This document shows positions 12,568 through 19,313 of a stretch of DNA of 19,313 nt, in pieces; the first letter of the stretch is position 1; each line of letters starts with the position of its first letter. The stretch lies in NCBI GenBank assembly GCA_002423265.1, contig DIVE01000096.1, forward strand, positions 14,271-33,583, in the 5' to 3' direction. The notes below the pieces were generated by a model. It saw nothing but the letters and a program-made list of their open reading frames with translations. It had not been told where the DNA came from and did no database searches. Both the position numbers and the translations under genes were made by a program. This DNA is from Methylophilaceae bacterium UBA6140 (GTDB lineage: Bacteria > Pseudomonadota > Gammaproteobacteria > Burkholderiales > Methylophilaceae).

Positions 12568-15500
12568 CTATTTCTTTATATTCCAGAAGATTTTGCCCCG
12601 ATAGCGTTCTGACCAGGGCAGGTTTCTTGGGGGCGGTGGACCACCGCCTACTTCTTTTGGATCGAGAGGGGAGGAGGCGCCAAAGATAAAAGGAACCAAT
12701 TGTCCGTCGTCCAGCTTTACGAATCCACCTACTGGTGAAGGTGGCAACCCGCCCCCTGCAATGACTTCACCACGCTCCATCGTGCCATTCCGGCTCGCTG
12801 CATTTCGATAGTCGATGTTGTAATTCCTTGTCTTGCCTAGATTCAATCCACAACTGCCAACTTCTGCAGCAGTTGATTGTTGAGTACTGAAGGTGACAGT
12901 ATTGAACAGGGTCAGCGCAGAGGTCACCACTTGTTCACTGTTACGCATCGCAAGTGCCCAGCCCTTTTCCGAATTCAGAGCGTCATCATCGGGCGTGTCG
13001 TTGGAGTCAATGACCAATAAAGAGTCTAGGCACAAATGACTGGCTCCGCATGTGGTTGCTTCACTGCTTAGCCATGTGCTATTAGTTGGGTAGTCTTTAA
13101 CCATGAAGAAGTAATTTTGCACGTTAGCCGCTGCAGTATAGCTGGCAATGGGTTTTTCACGGTCGCCCGAGCCTAATAGTAAAATATACCCTTCATTATC
13201 TTTAACCACATCGGGTCCAAACATGAATTTTCGGTTGTTGATACCGGTACCCCCCAGGCTTGCGATTCTGGTCATGGTCCAATTAGCTGGAAGAGTATTA
13301 CCAATTGGAGTGGAAGCGTTAGGGCCAGAAATGCGGTAGATATTACCACCCAGATCTGCAGCATAAGCATAAATAATCTGGCGGGTTTTTCTATCAGAAA
13401 TGATGGTGATATCACCAACTACGTTTGATAGGGTTGAAAATTTTTTCTGCAATCTGCCTGTGTCCGCGTCGATTACATAAATTCGATTTCCTTTGCTAGA
13501 TAATGAGCATGCGGAATTCGGGTCTGCATCATGACAATTATCATAACCACCACCTACGATGATCAGCGGGCTGGTTCCGCCTTTATAGCCTGCAGAAAGG
13601 GTTAATTTGATACTTGACCAAGTTTGTCCAATATCAGTGAAATCCTCGGAACAGCCCTCATCGTTGACTGTATTGTTGCAGCCTATGCGCCATTTAAGCG
13701 ATGGGTTTGATGGGTTGGTTACATCAAATGCGTAAAAAGATCGGCCCCCCCGTCGCATAGTGGCAAAAAGCCAGGTGCGATCGTCATCCTTGTATGCGGT
13801 AATCGGCCCGTCGACGCCATAAGGTTTGGGGAGTGGAGCAGGACTGGTGATGGTGTTATTGGGAAAGCTGATAGAGGTAGTGTTGTCACTGATGCGCTTG
13901 ATTTGCTTGTAGAACTCTGGGGCGACGAAACCCCATAATTCATCACCAGGTGCCTTTCCGCCGATGCTGCCTTTATCTTCGCGGTTGCCGTTGACGGCTC
14001 GTAATATGCCATCATTGCCACCGTAAAAAACTACGACACTGGGGTTATCGAGGTCGTCCGGGTCACCATAATTAATGGCCACAGGTCTCGAATGAACAAC
14101 ATCACCATGTAACGAGGGTCGCATCTGGCTGAGCGTTACACCATCGCCATTTTCATCTAGAACATCAAGCCCTCGCGCCCAATTTATTAGCTTTGCTTGC
14201 TCTGTGCCGGAAGTCACGCCCAGCATGCCCTGTGTCACCGTGGTTGTATTGAACTCCGTCAGTGTGTTGCAATTGACTGGCGAGCAGGTTTTGAGGTTAC
14301 GCGTCGTAGTGAGCCTGCTGCGATAGGCTTGAGCACCTTTTTCAACGATGTTGCCGTCAGGATTGTTTGATATGTCAGTACTGATGCCGATGCAGCTCCC
14401 TTGTGGTTTGAACGACCAGTAAGTGTCAGGCGATGTCGGTGTCCATTGGCTTCGCGCGCACTCAGTGATGAAGTTGGTGTTGTAGTTGACCGCTCTATTT
14501 TCGTCGGCATCCAATAATCTTAATATACCCCCGTCCAGTCCAATCTTGTATTGCTTCAAATTACCCGCCCATCGTGGAAATTGATCAGGTCGGAACATTC
14601 CAATAAAGACCTGATTTAGAAAATATCCTTGTGTATTGACGCTGATAGGCAGACTGACTGAGGCAAATACAGAGTTTACAGATTGTATTTCCGAAAATAT
14701 AGAATTTAAGGCATTGCTAATCTGCGTTGCAGAAACGCCGGCTCCAAAATACTTACCACCACCTACGCTGGCCATGCTTTTCATAAGTTCAGTGTGACTA
14801 GCATCAGTGGGCCCGATATCTACGACATATGTACTGACGGCCAATGTTGATTGCTTCATGAAATAGGCCCATTCGTTGGCCATACTGCTTGATTCTTTAT
14901 CGTTAGGCGCGCTGATCGGGATGGTGGCGGTGTTACCTCCGGCCAGCCGCAACAAATCTCTTGCGGTACAGAATTTGAGATTTCTGGGGCATTGGGTTGC
15001 AGGAGCCAAGTCATCCTTGTCGCTGGAATCGATCTTGCCGTTACTGATGAAAATGATGAAATTTTTCTGACAGCCTTGAGTAATGGGACTGGAGTACGTT
15101 TTTTGAATCGCAGAAGAGAAAGCGTTTCCGGGTAATGCGTAAATAGCTTGAGATGCGGCTGTACCGATGGTGTTGTTTTTATAGTCGCGAAGAGGCTCAT
15201 CTGCGCCTACGTATTCAAGCTCACCCATAAAATATCTGTATGCCTCAGCCATGCTGTAACCATATAGCGCATTTGCACCGCGATCACTGAGTATGTCGAA
15301 ACTGTCGATAAGTGCTTTAAATCGGATCTTGTAGGTGCTATCAAGAGGTCGTATGGCCGCTCTTACATAGCCGCCTTTTACCGGGCTTTGAGCGAAGAAC
15401 ATTATGCCGACATTAAAGTTGGCACTTCCGTCAGCTTTTACGGGCAATTCTTGTATGGTTTGCGATAATGCACTGATCTGTTCAGCAAAACGCGTGGTGT

Positions 15501-15672
15501 TCGATATTGGAGTTGCCCAATTAGCTGTGTTATCGATAATGAATAACACATTGGGCAATTCATTATTGGCAGGCGGTGAGCCAACAAAAAGGTCAATATC
15601 CTCGGCAAAAGCGTTTGCGGTCATGCAAAAAAATGCCAAAAGAATTAGCTTGTGCAAGAAGCCGTTTTTCAT
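12568..15672 (-). CDS. pilY1: PilY1-like type IV pilus tip adhesin/assembly factor
   Basis: 1034 residues, the usual size. A Sec signal peptide (hydrophobic HKLILLAFFCMTANAFA, cleavage before EDIDLF) is followed by a von Willebrand A-like region of about 300 residues. There the metal site reads IIDNTANW instead of canonical DxSxS, with FIIFISNGKID later. The C-terminal half is the PilY1 beta-propeller: LRPSLHGDVVHSRPVAINYG (M for L at its start), VFYGGNDGILRAVNG, GDELWGFVAPEF, WLFATMRRGGRSFYAFDVTNP and YVIDADTGRLQKKF. The blade that carries the calcium loop in Pseudomonas PilY1 reads SDRKTRQIIYAYAADLGGN here, without the usual run of acidic residues. PilY1 sits at the pilus tip with the minor pilins and affects extension, retraction and surface sensing. 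It follows pilX by 19 bp with GGAGAT as ribosome binding site. Confidence 0.9.
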   Translation of the reverse strand: MKNGFLHKLILLAFFCMTANAFAEDIDLFVGSPPANNELPNVLFIIDNTANWATPISNTTRFAEQISALSQTIQELPVKADGSANFNVGIMFFAQSPVKGGYVRAAIRPLDSTYKIRFKALIDSFDILSDRGANALYGYSMAEAYRYFMGELEYVGADEPLRDYKNNTIGTAASQAIYALPGNAFSSAIQKTYSSPITQGCQKNFIIFISNGKIDSSDKDDLAPATQCPRNLKFCTARDLLRLAGGNTATIPISAPNDKESSSMANEWAYFMKQSTLAVSTYVVDIGPTDASHTELMKSMASVGGGKYFGAGVSATQISNALNSIFSEIQSVNSVFASVSLPISVNTQGYFLNQVFIGMFRPDQFPRWAGNLKQYKIGLDGGILRLLDADENRAVNYNTNFITECARSQWTPTSPDTYWSFKPQGSCIGISTDISNNPDGNIVEKGAQAYRSRLTTTRNLKTCSPVNCNTLTEFNTTTVTQGMLGVTSGTEQAKLINWARGLDVLDENGDGVTLSQMRPSLHGDVVHSRPVAINYGDPDDLDNPSVVVFYGGNDGILRAVNGNREDKGSIGGKAPGDELWGFVAPEFYKQIKRISDNTTSISFPNNTITSPAPLPKPYGVDGPITAYKDDDRTWLFATMRRGGRSFYAFDVTNPSNPSLKWRIGCNNTVNDEGCSEDFTDIGQTWSSIKLTLSAGYKGGTSPLIIVGGGYDNCHDADPNSACSLSSKGNRIYVIDADTGRLQKKFSTLSNVVGDITIISDRKTRQIIYAYAADLGGNIYRISGPNASTPIGNTLPANWTMTRIASLGGTGINNRKFMFGPDVVKDNEGYILLLGSGDREKPIASYTAAANVQNYFFMVKDYPTNSTWLSSEATTCGASHLCLDSLLVIDSNDTPDDDALNSEKGWALAMRNSEQVVTSALTLFNTVTFSTQQSTAAEVGSCGLNLGKTRNYNIDYRNAASRNGTMERGEVIAGGGLPPSPVGGFVKLDDGQLVPFIFGASSPLDPKEVGGGPPPPRNLPWSERYRGKIFWNIKK

Positions 15673-15691
15673 GATCGTTTATCTCCATACA

Positions 15692-16255
15692 TCAGTCGGA
15701 TCGGCAAAAATCCTGTTTCTCTTGATCAGTAAGTAGAATCCGTACGCCAACCTCTACAGAGGCGCTGACGCCGCTCATTTCATTCTGAGCAGTAGCGTTA
15801 ATGATCCAGTCGGTGTTCCAATAATTACCAGGAGGTGGAGGAGGCGGGTCTATTAGCGGGTCTATTATAAGCTTGCAATCTTCAGTCCCCATTTCGTGTT
15901 CGAAACCTTCGCTGCATTTAGATTTTTTCAGCGGCTCATCCCGCGTCGTTGTGACAGCTCTAATACAATAATGCTCAGCGATGTCTACGACGTAGTCTGT
16001 TGAACCATCATTGTTGATATCGATATTGACGCTGGGTATTTCTGGGGTATTGATAAAATTTTCAGAAATAACCTGTTCAATAGCCATGTTTGCGGCGGCT
16101 ATAGCTTCGTCGCGACTTTGCATGTTGCCGACAGAACGTAAATTTGTGTTACTGATTGCGAAGCCTGCAGCAACAGCTAGCATAAGTAACACCAGCATGA
16201 TTAAACTAATTACTAATGTTGCGCCCAATTGTCTGGTAGCGTAGAACCCTCTCAT
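15692..16255 (-). CDS. pilX: Minor pilin PilX
   Basis: 187 residues. The N-terminus (RQLG then ATLVISLIMLVLLMLAVAAG) has the prepilin Gly and hydrophobic helix but no Glu5, as in GspK/PilX-type subunits that cap the fibre. NLRSVGNMQSRDEAIAAANMAIEQ is a typical PilX_N segment. The later part contains a six-proline run (DPPPPPPGN) and several cysteines. In the assembly model PilX links PilV/PilW/FimU to PilY1. ATG 16255 overlaps the pilW stop as ATGA, and pilY1 follows after 19 bp. A 12-bp tandem duplication in the DNA before the proline run (around 15844-15868) makes an IDPLIDP repeat. Confidence 0.88.
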   Translation of the reverse strand: MRGFYATRQLGATLVISLIMLVLLMLAVAAGFAISNTNLRSVGNMQSRDEAIAAANMAIEQVISENFINTPEIPSVNIDINNDGSTDYVVDIAEHYCIRAVTTTRDEPLKKSKCSEGFEHEMGTEDCKLIIDPLIDPPPPPPGNYWNTDWIINATAQNEMSGVSASVEVGVRILLTDQEKQDFCRSD

Positions 16256-17325
16256 AAAGCTTCTCTTCTACTTGAGATGTTATTTAGACGTATCGTGGTT
16301 GAAAAAACATGTCGTTTGTAACTGTCATCAAATGGTCCAAGTTTTTCTGGCCCAAGTTGATATTGTTTACTGTCGGTATATCCCGGACTGGGAGCCTCGG
16401 CACGAGCGAGAAGATATATTTTGACCATAACTACATTTGAAAGAATTTCCAGATCACAAGCGTTTTCTTTATTACATCTAAAGAATTCGCCATCCGGAGC
16501 CCCGTCAATTTCAGCTCCCAACTCTTCAACACCAACTTCAACCACAAAACTCTCTATACCTTCAATTAATGCTATTGCGGGCTGCTGTGAAAGTGCCCCA
16601 TTCGCAGTGTCAAATTGGGAAAGCATTAATGTAGGAATTTTGTCGTCAGGATTTCGCGCGTAATCGCGAATGTAATAGAGATTTGAAATGAATTTTCTTT
16701 TTTCGGTGACGGGCGTCAGGCAGTCATTTTTTGTTAGCGTGTCAAAATTTGTCGTATCTAAAATAAACGGGGTCGTGTCAGGAGTTCTATTGGAAGCTGG
16801 TGGGCAGTTGCCACCGTAACTGAGTGAAGACTGAAAATACAGCCCATCTGAAAGATCACCCTCACAGTTTTCTTCACCTGGTATGCAGGTCTCGGCGTGA
16901 CGCACCAACAGAGCATCTGTGTCGGGTATCTTGGAATCAAAAATGTTGACTGTACATCCAGCCCCGGTGGGGGCGCTGTCGCCATAAATCTGGAGTGGGA
17001 TGCCTAAAAGATCATTTTTGTGTTCGTCTGTCCACGCTTCAAAAGGCAGGCAAGTATCAGGTATTGAGGATGCGGTTTTTGGTAAATAATTACCCCAGAA
17101 TCCAGCATGAGCAATATCATGCTGCAGTATTTGAATCGCGTATCGACCATTCTCGATCTGCCCATTCAGCTTAGCCATTTCAATATTAGCCCTGCTGATA
17201 TTAATAAAAAGCGCGATCAGAGCTATCATAATAAAAAGTCCAATGGTACTAGCAACCATTAGTTCGGTAAGACTAAATCCCCGTTGGCGATTAGCGGCTG
17301 GTTTGCTTAGGGGGTATTTGGTCAT
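16252..17325 (-). CDS. pilW: Minor pilin PilW
   Basis: 357 residues, within the PilW range. A 16-residue basic leader ends in QRG, then FSLTELMVASTIGLFIMIALIAL with Glu5 (FSLTE). The long globular domain opens with the PilW hallmark MAKLNGQIENGRYAIQILQH, DIAHAGFWGNY. It carries about ten cysteines, several in pairs, and an EGIESFVVEVGVEELG strand that is common in the family. PilW is exported, cleaved by prepilin peptidase and incorporated at the pilus tip with PilV, PilX, PilE, FimT and PilY1. Its ATG overlaps the pilV stop in ATGA (17322-17325) and its own stop overlaps pilX in the same way, so the three are translationally coupled. Confidence 0.9.
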   Translation of the reverse strand: MTKYPLSKPAANRQRGFSLTELMVASTIGLFIMIALIALFINISRANIEMAKLNGQIENGRYAIQILQHDIAHAGFWGNYLPKTASSIPDTCLPFEAWTDEHKNDLLGIPLQIYGDSAPTGAGCTVNIFDSKIPDTDALLVRHAETCIPGEENCEGDLSDGLYFQSSLSYGGNCPPASNRTPDTTPFILDTTNFDTLTKNDCLTPVTEKRKFISNLYYIRDYARNPDDKIPTLMLSQFDTANGALSQQPAIALIEGIESFVVEVGVEELGAEIDGAPDGEFFRCNKENACDLEILSNVVMVKIYLLARAEAPSPGYTDSKQYQLGPEKLGPFDDSYKRHVFSTTIRLNNISSRREAL

Positions 17326-17918
17326 GAACCATCATCCACTTGCTTTTGCATGCCCACCCGCACAATTGTTGTGACGGCTCTGCGGCAAAGGTCATTATTG
17401 CAGGATGGAGATCCATCATAAGCATCTTTGCCACACGAAACGCTAGTGGGAGGGGCCGAAACAGGTGCGATACCCTGCCAGGCAACAGTTATCATATATT
17501 CGTTATTGCCTATAAATTCGACACACCCCTTGCCCCCAAGCATTACGCCAACTCTTGAGGTTCCTGATACCTCTCCAGCACCCTGCAGCGCATTACACCA
17601 TTCGTGAGCATCAATGGTTTGTCGAAGAGTTCCTGCGGAAGGACAATCGATTCCTACTCCCAGTGGGACAGGAGTGATGTAGCTAAAGGCAGCATGACGG
17701 TTGGCACTTATTCTATTTGCCATATCATTTAGTAGTATTAGAGCTTGAGCGCGCTGATAGGACTCCATTTCTGCGATTTGCAAACGTGACTGGAGTCCTG
17801 CAAGTCCTAGCAGTCCTATAGACAATATTAATAGACTCACCAAAACCTCTAAGAGGGTAGTGCCAGCTTGTGCAGCATTTAGGGGCCTGAAGATTATGAA
17901 GGGGTGCATTGTTACCAT
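17322..17918 (-). CDS. pilV: Minor pilin PilV
   Basis: 198 residues. A 19-residue leader ends in QAG, then TTLLEVLVSLLILSIGLLGLAGLQ with Glu5; Thr in place of Phe1 is often seen in PilV. AEMESYQRAQALILLNDMANRI (split of residues about 50-70) is the conserved PilV segment with YQRAQA and DMANRI. The remainder has eight cysteines, among them GIDCPSAG and CNNDLCRRAV near the C-terminus. PilV is a core minor pilin of the priming complex. The start overlaps the pilE stop by seven bases (ATGGTAA); a second ATG three codons on is an alternative. Confidence 0.9.
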   Translation of the reverse strand: MVTMHPFIIFRPLNAAQAGTTLLEVLVSLLILSIGLLGLAGLQSRLQIAEMESYQRAQALILLNDMANRISANRHAAFSYITPVPLGVGIDCPSAGTLRQTIDAHEWCNALQGAGEVSGTSRVGVMLGGKGCVEFIGNNEYMITVAWQGIAPVSAPPTSVSCGKDAYDGSPSCNNDLCRRAVTTIVRVGMQKQVDDGS

Positions 17919-18313
17919 TTTTCGGCAGGTGTCTTTATCCCCGCACTATCAAGCGTAAGTTCTCCATCAGCAGACTGGGAGCCATGTGGAATAAAGGTGA
18001 TCAGGAAAGTAGGGGGTAATACACTTTCATCTAAGGTAATTTTATACTCATATTTTCTGGCAACTTCTTCCGGTAAGGTAAAACCACTTAACTCAAGCTT
18101 TTCCTTGTCAGCATAAGACCGGTCCGAGACCAAAAAGAGCTGCTGCCGGTTGGCAATTTCCATCATCTGCGCCTGAGCTGCTACACGATTCGATCTAATA
18201 AGATGTTGTTGGTAACTGGGAAGCGCGATTGTTGCAAGAATGGCAATAATCGCCATGGTGATTATTAACTCGATTAAGGTGAATCCCCTAAACGGGCACG
18301 CCCTTAGTCCCAT
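17912..18313 (-). CDS. pilE: Minor pilin PilE
   Basis: 133 residues, a small type IVa pilin. A ten-residue leader ends FRG, then FTLIELIITMAIIAILATIALPSYQ with Phe1 and Glu5. SNRVAAQAQMMEIANRQQLF and SDRSYAD are typical of PilE minor pilins that have this QxMMExANRQQ motif. ATG 18313 was chosen because AAAGG stands eight bases before it; the in-frame TTG at 18319 would leave only two bases. It is the first gene of the leftward cluster pilE-pilV-pilW-pilX-pilY1-fimT. Upstream the DNA is AT-rich, but no promoter is clear. It differs from the sigma-54-driven major pilin at 10109 and is more likely a low-abundance subunit. Confidence 0.87.
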   Translation of the reverse strand: MGLRACPFRGFTLIELIITMAIIAILATIALPSYQQHLIRSNRVAAQAQMMEIANRQQLFLVSDRSYADKEKLELSGFTLPEEVARKYEYKITLDESVLPPTFLITFIPHGSQSADGELTLDSAGIKTPAEKW

Positions 18314-18319
18314 TTGCAA

Positions 18320-18865
18320 GGCCTTTCAAATCGTAAATCTTTGGTTGATATATTATTAAATTTATTATTAATATCATTTATAACATATCAAAACTGCAAT
18401 TACTAAAATTTATCAAAATATGAAAAGTGGTAACGTTTGCGAACGTTGTTCGACGGTTGATCTCTGAAAGATTTGGGCGGTTACGATCGATTAGGTGCAA
18501 CGTTTATTTCTTAGAACAGAAGCGACCCTCGGAAAATCTGAGCGGAATTCCTAAGTTTGGTTAAGCTATTAAGAATATTTGATATGGTTCTCCAGAAAAA
18601 CATTGCCCTATCTTTGCCCAATCTTAAAATTTGAAAATTTTTAGAAAAAATTTATATGGCATAGTGATAGACCCCCAGCTTGAAGGATTTTGTTACCCCC
18701 CCCCACCCCTTGATGACCGAAGAAAAAATTCTTTTCTATCAGATTAAATCTAAAGTTGGTTAAATTATGAGCAAGTCTGATGGATCGGGGATCGGGCCAC
18801 TCCCTGAGTTTTTATTTACTAAGGCTAACCGTTGGGCTAATTTGTGTCCCCGGCGTGTCCCGGGA
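18320..18865. other. Gene-free AT-rich stretch between pilE and the tRNA terminator
   Basis: No credible gene on either strand. The first 100 bases are extremely AT-rich and must hold the pilE promoter; TTGATA/AATAAT-like hexamers on the minus strand are too loose to assign. A dyad AACGTT-TGCG-AACGTT lies at 18432-18447 and a run of nine C, then A, then four C at 18696-18709. The rightward open frame that starts at 18767 runs through both tRNA genes antisense and is spurious. Confidence 0.6.
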
Positions 18866-18905
18866 GAAAATGAAAAGGGGCTAGCCGAAGCTAACCCCTT
18901 GTTTT
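18866..18905 (-). terminator. Terminator after tRNA-Arg with UUCG loop
   Basis: Stem 18875-18885 with 18890-18900 (11 pairs, one mismatch). On the minus strand the loop is TTCG closed by C-G, a very stable tetraloop, followed by TTTTCATTTT. It ends the leftward tRNA transcript. A T-run on the plus side (GTTTTT) means it may also work in the other direction. Confidence 0.75.
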
Positions 18906-18908
18906 TAC

Positions 18909-18985
18909 TGGCGCGCCCGAAGAGATTCGAACTCCTGACCCCTTGGTTCGTAGCCAAGTACTCTATCCAGCTGAGCTACGGGCGC
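18909..18985 (-). tRNA. tRNA-Arg (anticodon ACG)
   Basis: 77 nt with encoded CCA (18909-18911). Acceptor stem GCGCCCG pairs with CGGGCGC, discriminator G. Anticodon arm CTTGG-CTACGAA-CCAAG gives ACG at 34-36 (read as ICG, for CGU/CGC/CGA). The T arm carries GTTCGAATC and the D arm AGCTCAGCTGGATAGAG. It lies 50 bases after tRNA-Ser on the same strand. Confidence 0.96.
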
Positions 18986-19035
18986 TTAAGAGAGCCGCAT
19001 TATACGCGAAAACGGCAATCTGGTGTATCTAATGA

Positions 19036-19129
19036 TGGCGGAGAGCGAGGGATTCGAACCCTCGATACAGGTTTAAGCCCGTATGCTTCCTTAGCAGGGA
19101 AGTGCCTTCGACCACTCGGCCAGCTCTCC
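19036..19129 (-). tRNA. tRNA-Ser (anticodon GCU)
   Basis: 94 nt with encoded CCA (19036-19038) and a long variable arm, as expected for class II tRNA-Ser. The acceptor stem is GGAGAGC/GCTCTCC with discriminator G. The anticodon loop CTGCTAA gives GCT, reading AGC/AGU. The T loop is GGTTCGAATCC. Confidence 0.96.
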
Positions 19130-19142
19130 GCACGAGGGCGTA

Positions 19143-19171
19143 ACAATACGCGATTGCGCCTTAAAAATCAA
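19143..19171 (-). promoter_or_regulatory. Candidate sigma-70 promoter for the two tRNA genes
   Basis: On the minus strand TTGATT (19171-19166) and TATTGT (19148-19143) are separated by exactly 17 bases. Initiation would fall about seven bases before tRNA-Ser. It occupies the short gap between the lysC stop and the tRNA. Confidence 0.45.
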
Positions 19172-19187
19172 ACCAAATCGGGCTTGT

Positions 19188-19313
19188 TCAGGCTTCTTCC
19201 AGTTCAAATGCCTTGTGCAGTACGCGGACGGCAAGTTCCATGTATTTTTCTTCGATGACGACAGCGATCTTGATCTCGGAGGTGGAGATCATCTGGATGT
19301 TGATGCCTTCTTC
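19188..19313 (-). CDS. lysC: Aspartate kinase, C-terminal ACT-domain fragment (5' part outside window)
   Basis: Only the last 41 codons are present: [20 protein letters not shown] followed by [21 protein letters not shown] and a TGA at 19188-19190. This is the end of the second ACT domain of the aspartate kinase alpha/beta type, the regulatory region that senses lysine/threonine. The [14 protein letters not shown] strand-helix is strongly conserved. The enzyme phosphorylates L-aspartate at the entry to lysine, threonine and methionine synthesis. It is followed on the same strand by tRNA-Ser and tRNA-Arg. The frame is open to the right edge. Confidence 0.85.
   Translation of the reverse strand, partial: EEGINIQMISTSEIKIAVVIEEKYMELAVRVLHKAFELEEA

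Noticed and set aside
18767..19258. Rightward 163-codon open frame.
   Set aside because: It is antisense to tRNA-Arg and tRNA-Ser. Its peptide (KRFELLTPWFVAKYSIQLSYG) is the well-known spurious translation of tRNA complements.
1..19313. CRISPR array, toxin-antitoxin or restriction system.
   Set aside because: No regularly spaced repeats of the right length and no recognisable protein of these systems on either strand.

Overview
The window looks like a betaproteobacterial chromosome segment. The evidence is a RegB/RegA redox system with all its signature motifs, a sigma-54-type promoter in front of a PilA-like pilin, a pilE-pilV-pilW-pilX-pilY1-fimT minor pilin cluster, and a lysC end followed by tRNA-Ser(GCU) and tRNA-Arg(ACG). 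The left half (about 1-8750) is GC-rich and housekeeping-like. From about 8750 to 18770 the DNA is visibly more AT-rich and patchy, with gene fragments, an insertion sequence and surface-appendage genes. Nothing here identifies the genus.

Region 1-6100: a leftward operon regB-regA-CoA-disulfide/persulfide reductase with a C-terminal rhodanese domain (running off the left edge) reads the redox state of the respiratory chain and handles sulfane-sulfur or CoA thiols. Divergent from it is a TonB-dependent copper receptor of the OprC/NosA type, with CxxxM and HxM copper-ligand motifs. Between the two transcription units lies a 178-bp terminal-inverted-repeat, foldback element (MITE-like). Its edge sits four bases from the regB start codon.

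Region 6100-8140: a two-domain GNAT acetyltransferase, a small cytosine deaminase that resembles yeast FCY1 rather than bacterial CodA, and a short PAS-like protein, all rightward.

Region 8138-10000: a junction zone. A MocR-type regulator survives only as its C-terminal aminotransferase part, with the PLP lysine replaced by histidine. Next to it is a chimeric-looking ORF whose N-terminus resembles filamentous-phage/plasmid replication initiators, with a cluster of ATTCGGT repeats and hairpins inside it. A small HTH plus Sel1-repeat protein faces it.

Region 10000-18320: type IV pilus genes. A PilA-like major pilin (sigma-54 promoter, upstream TGTC/GACA array, strong terminator) points right. 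The minor pilin/PilY1 operon points left toward it, and an IS3-family element whose transposase has lost the first catalytic Asp lies between them. The six minor-pilus genes are tightly packed, two junctions being ATGA overlaps, so they are probably one transcript for the priming/tip complex.

Region 18320-19313: an AT-rich gene-free stretch, a UUCG-loop terminator, tRNA-Arg, tRNA-Ser and the 3' end of aspartate kinase, all leftward. Candidates for something new are the MITE-like element at the regB start, the Rep chimera with internal iteron-like repeats, and the HTH-Sel1 gene divergent from the pilin. None amounts to a demonstrated new system from sequence alone.
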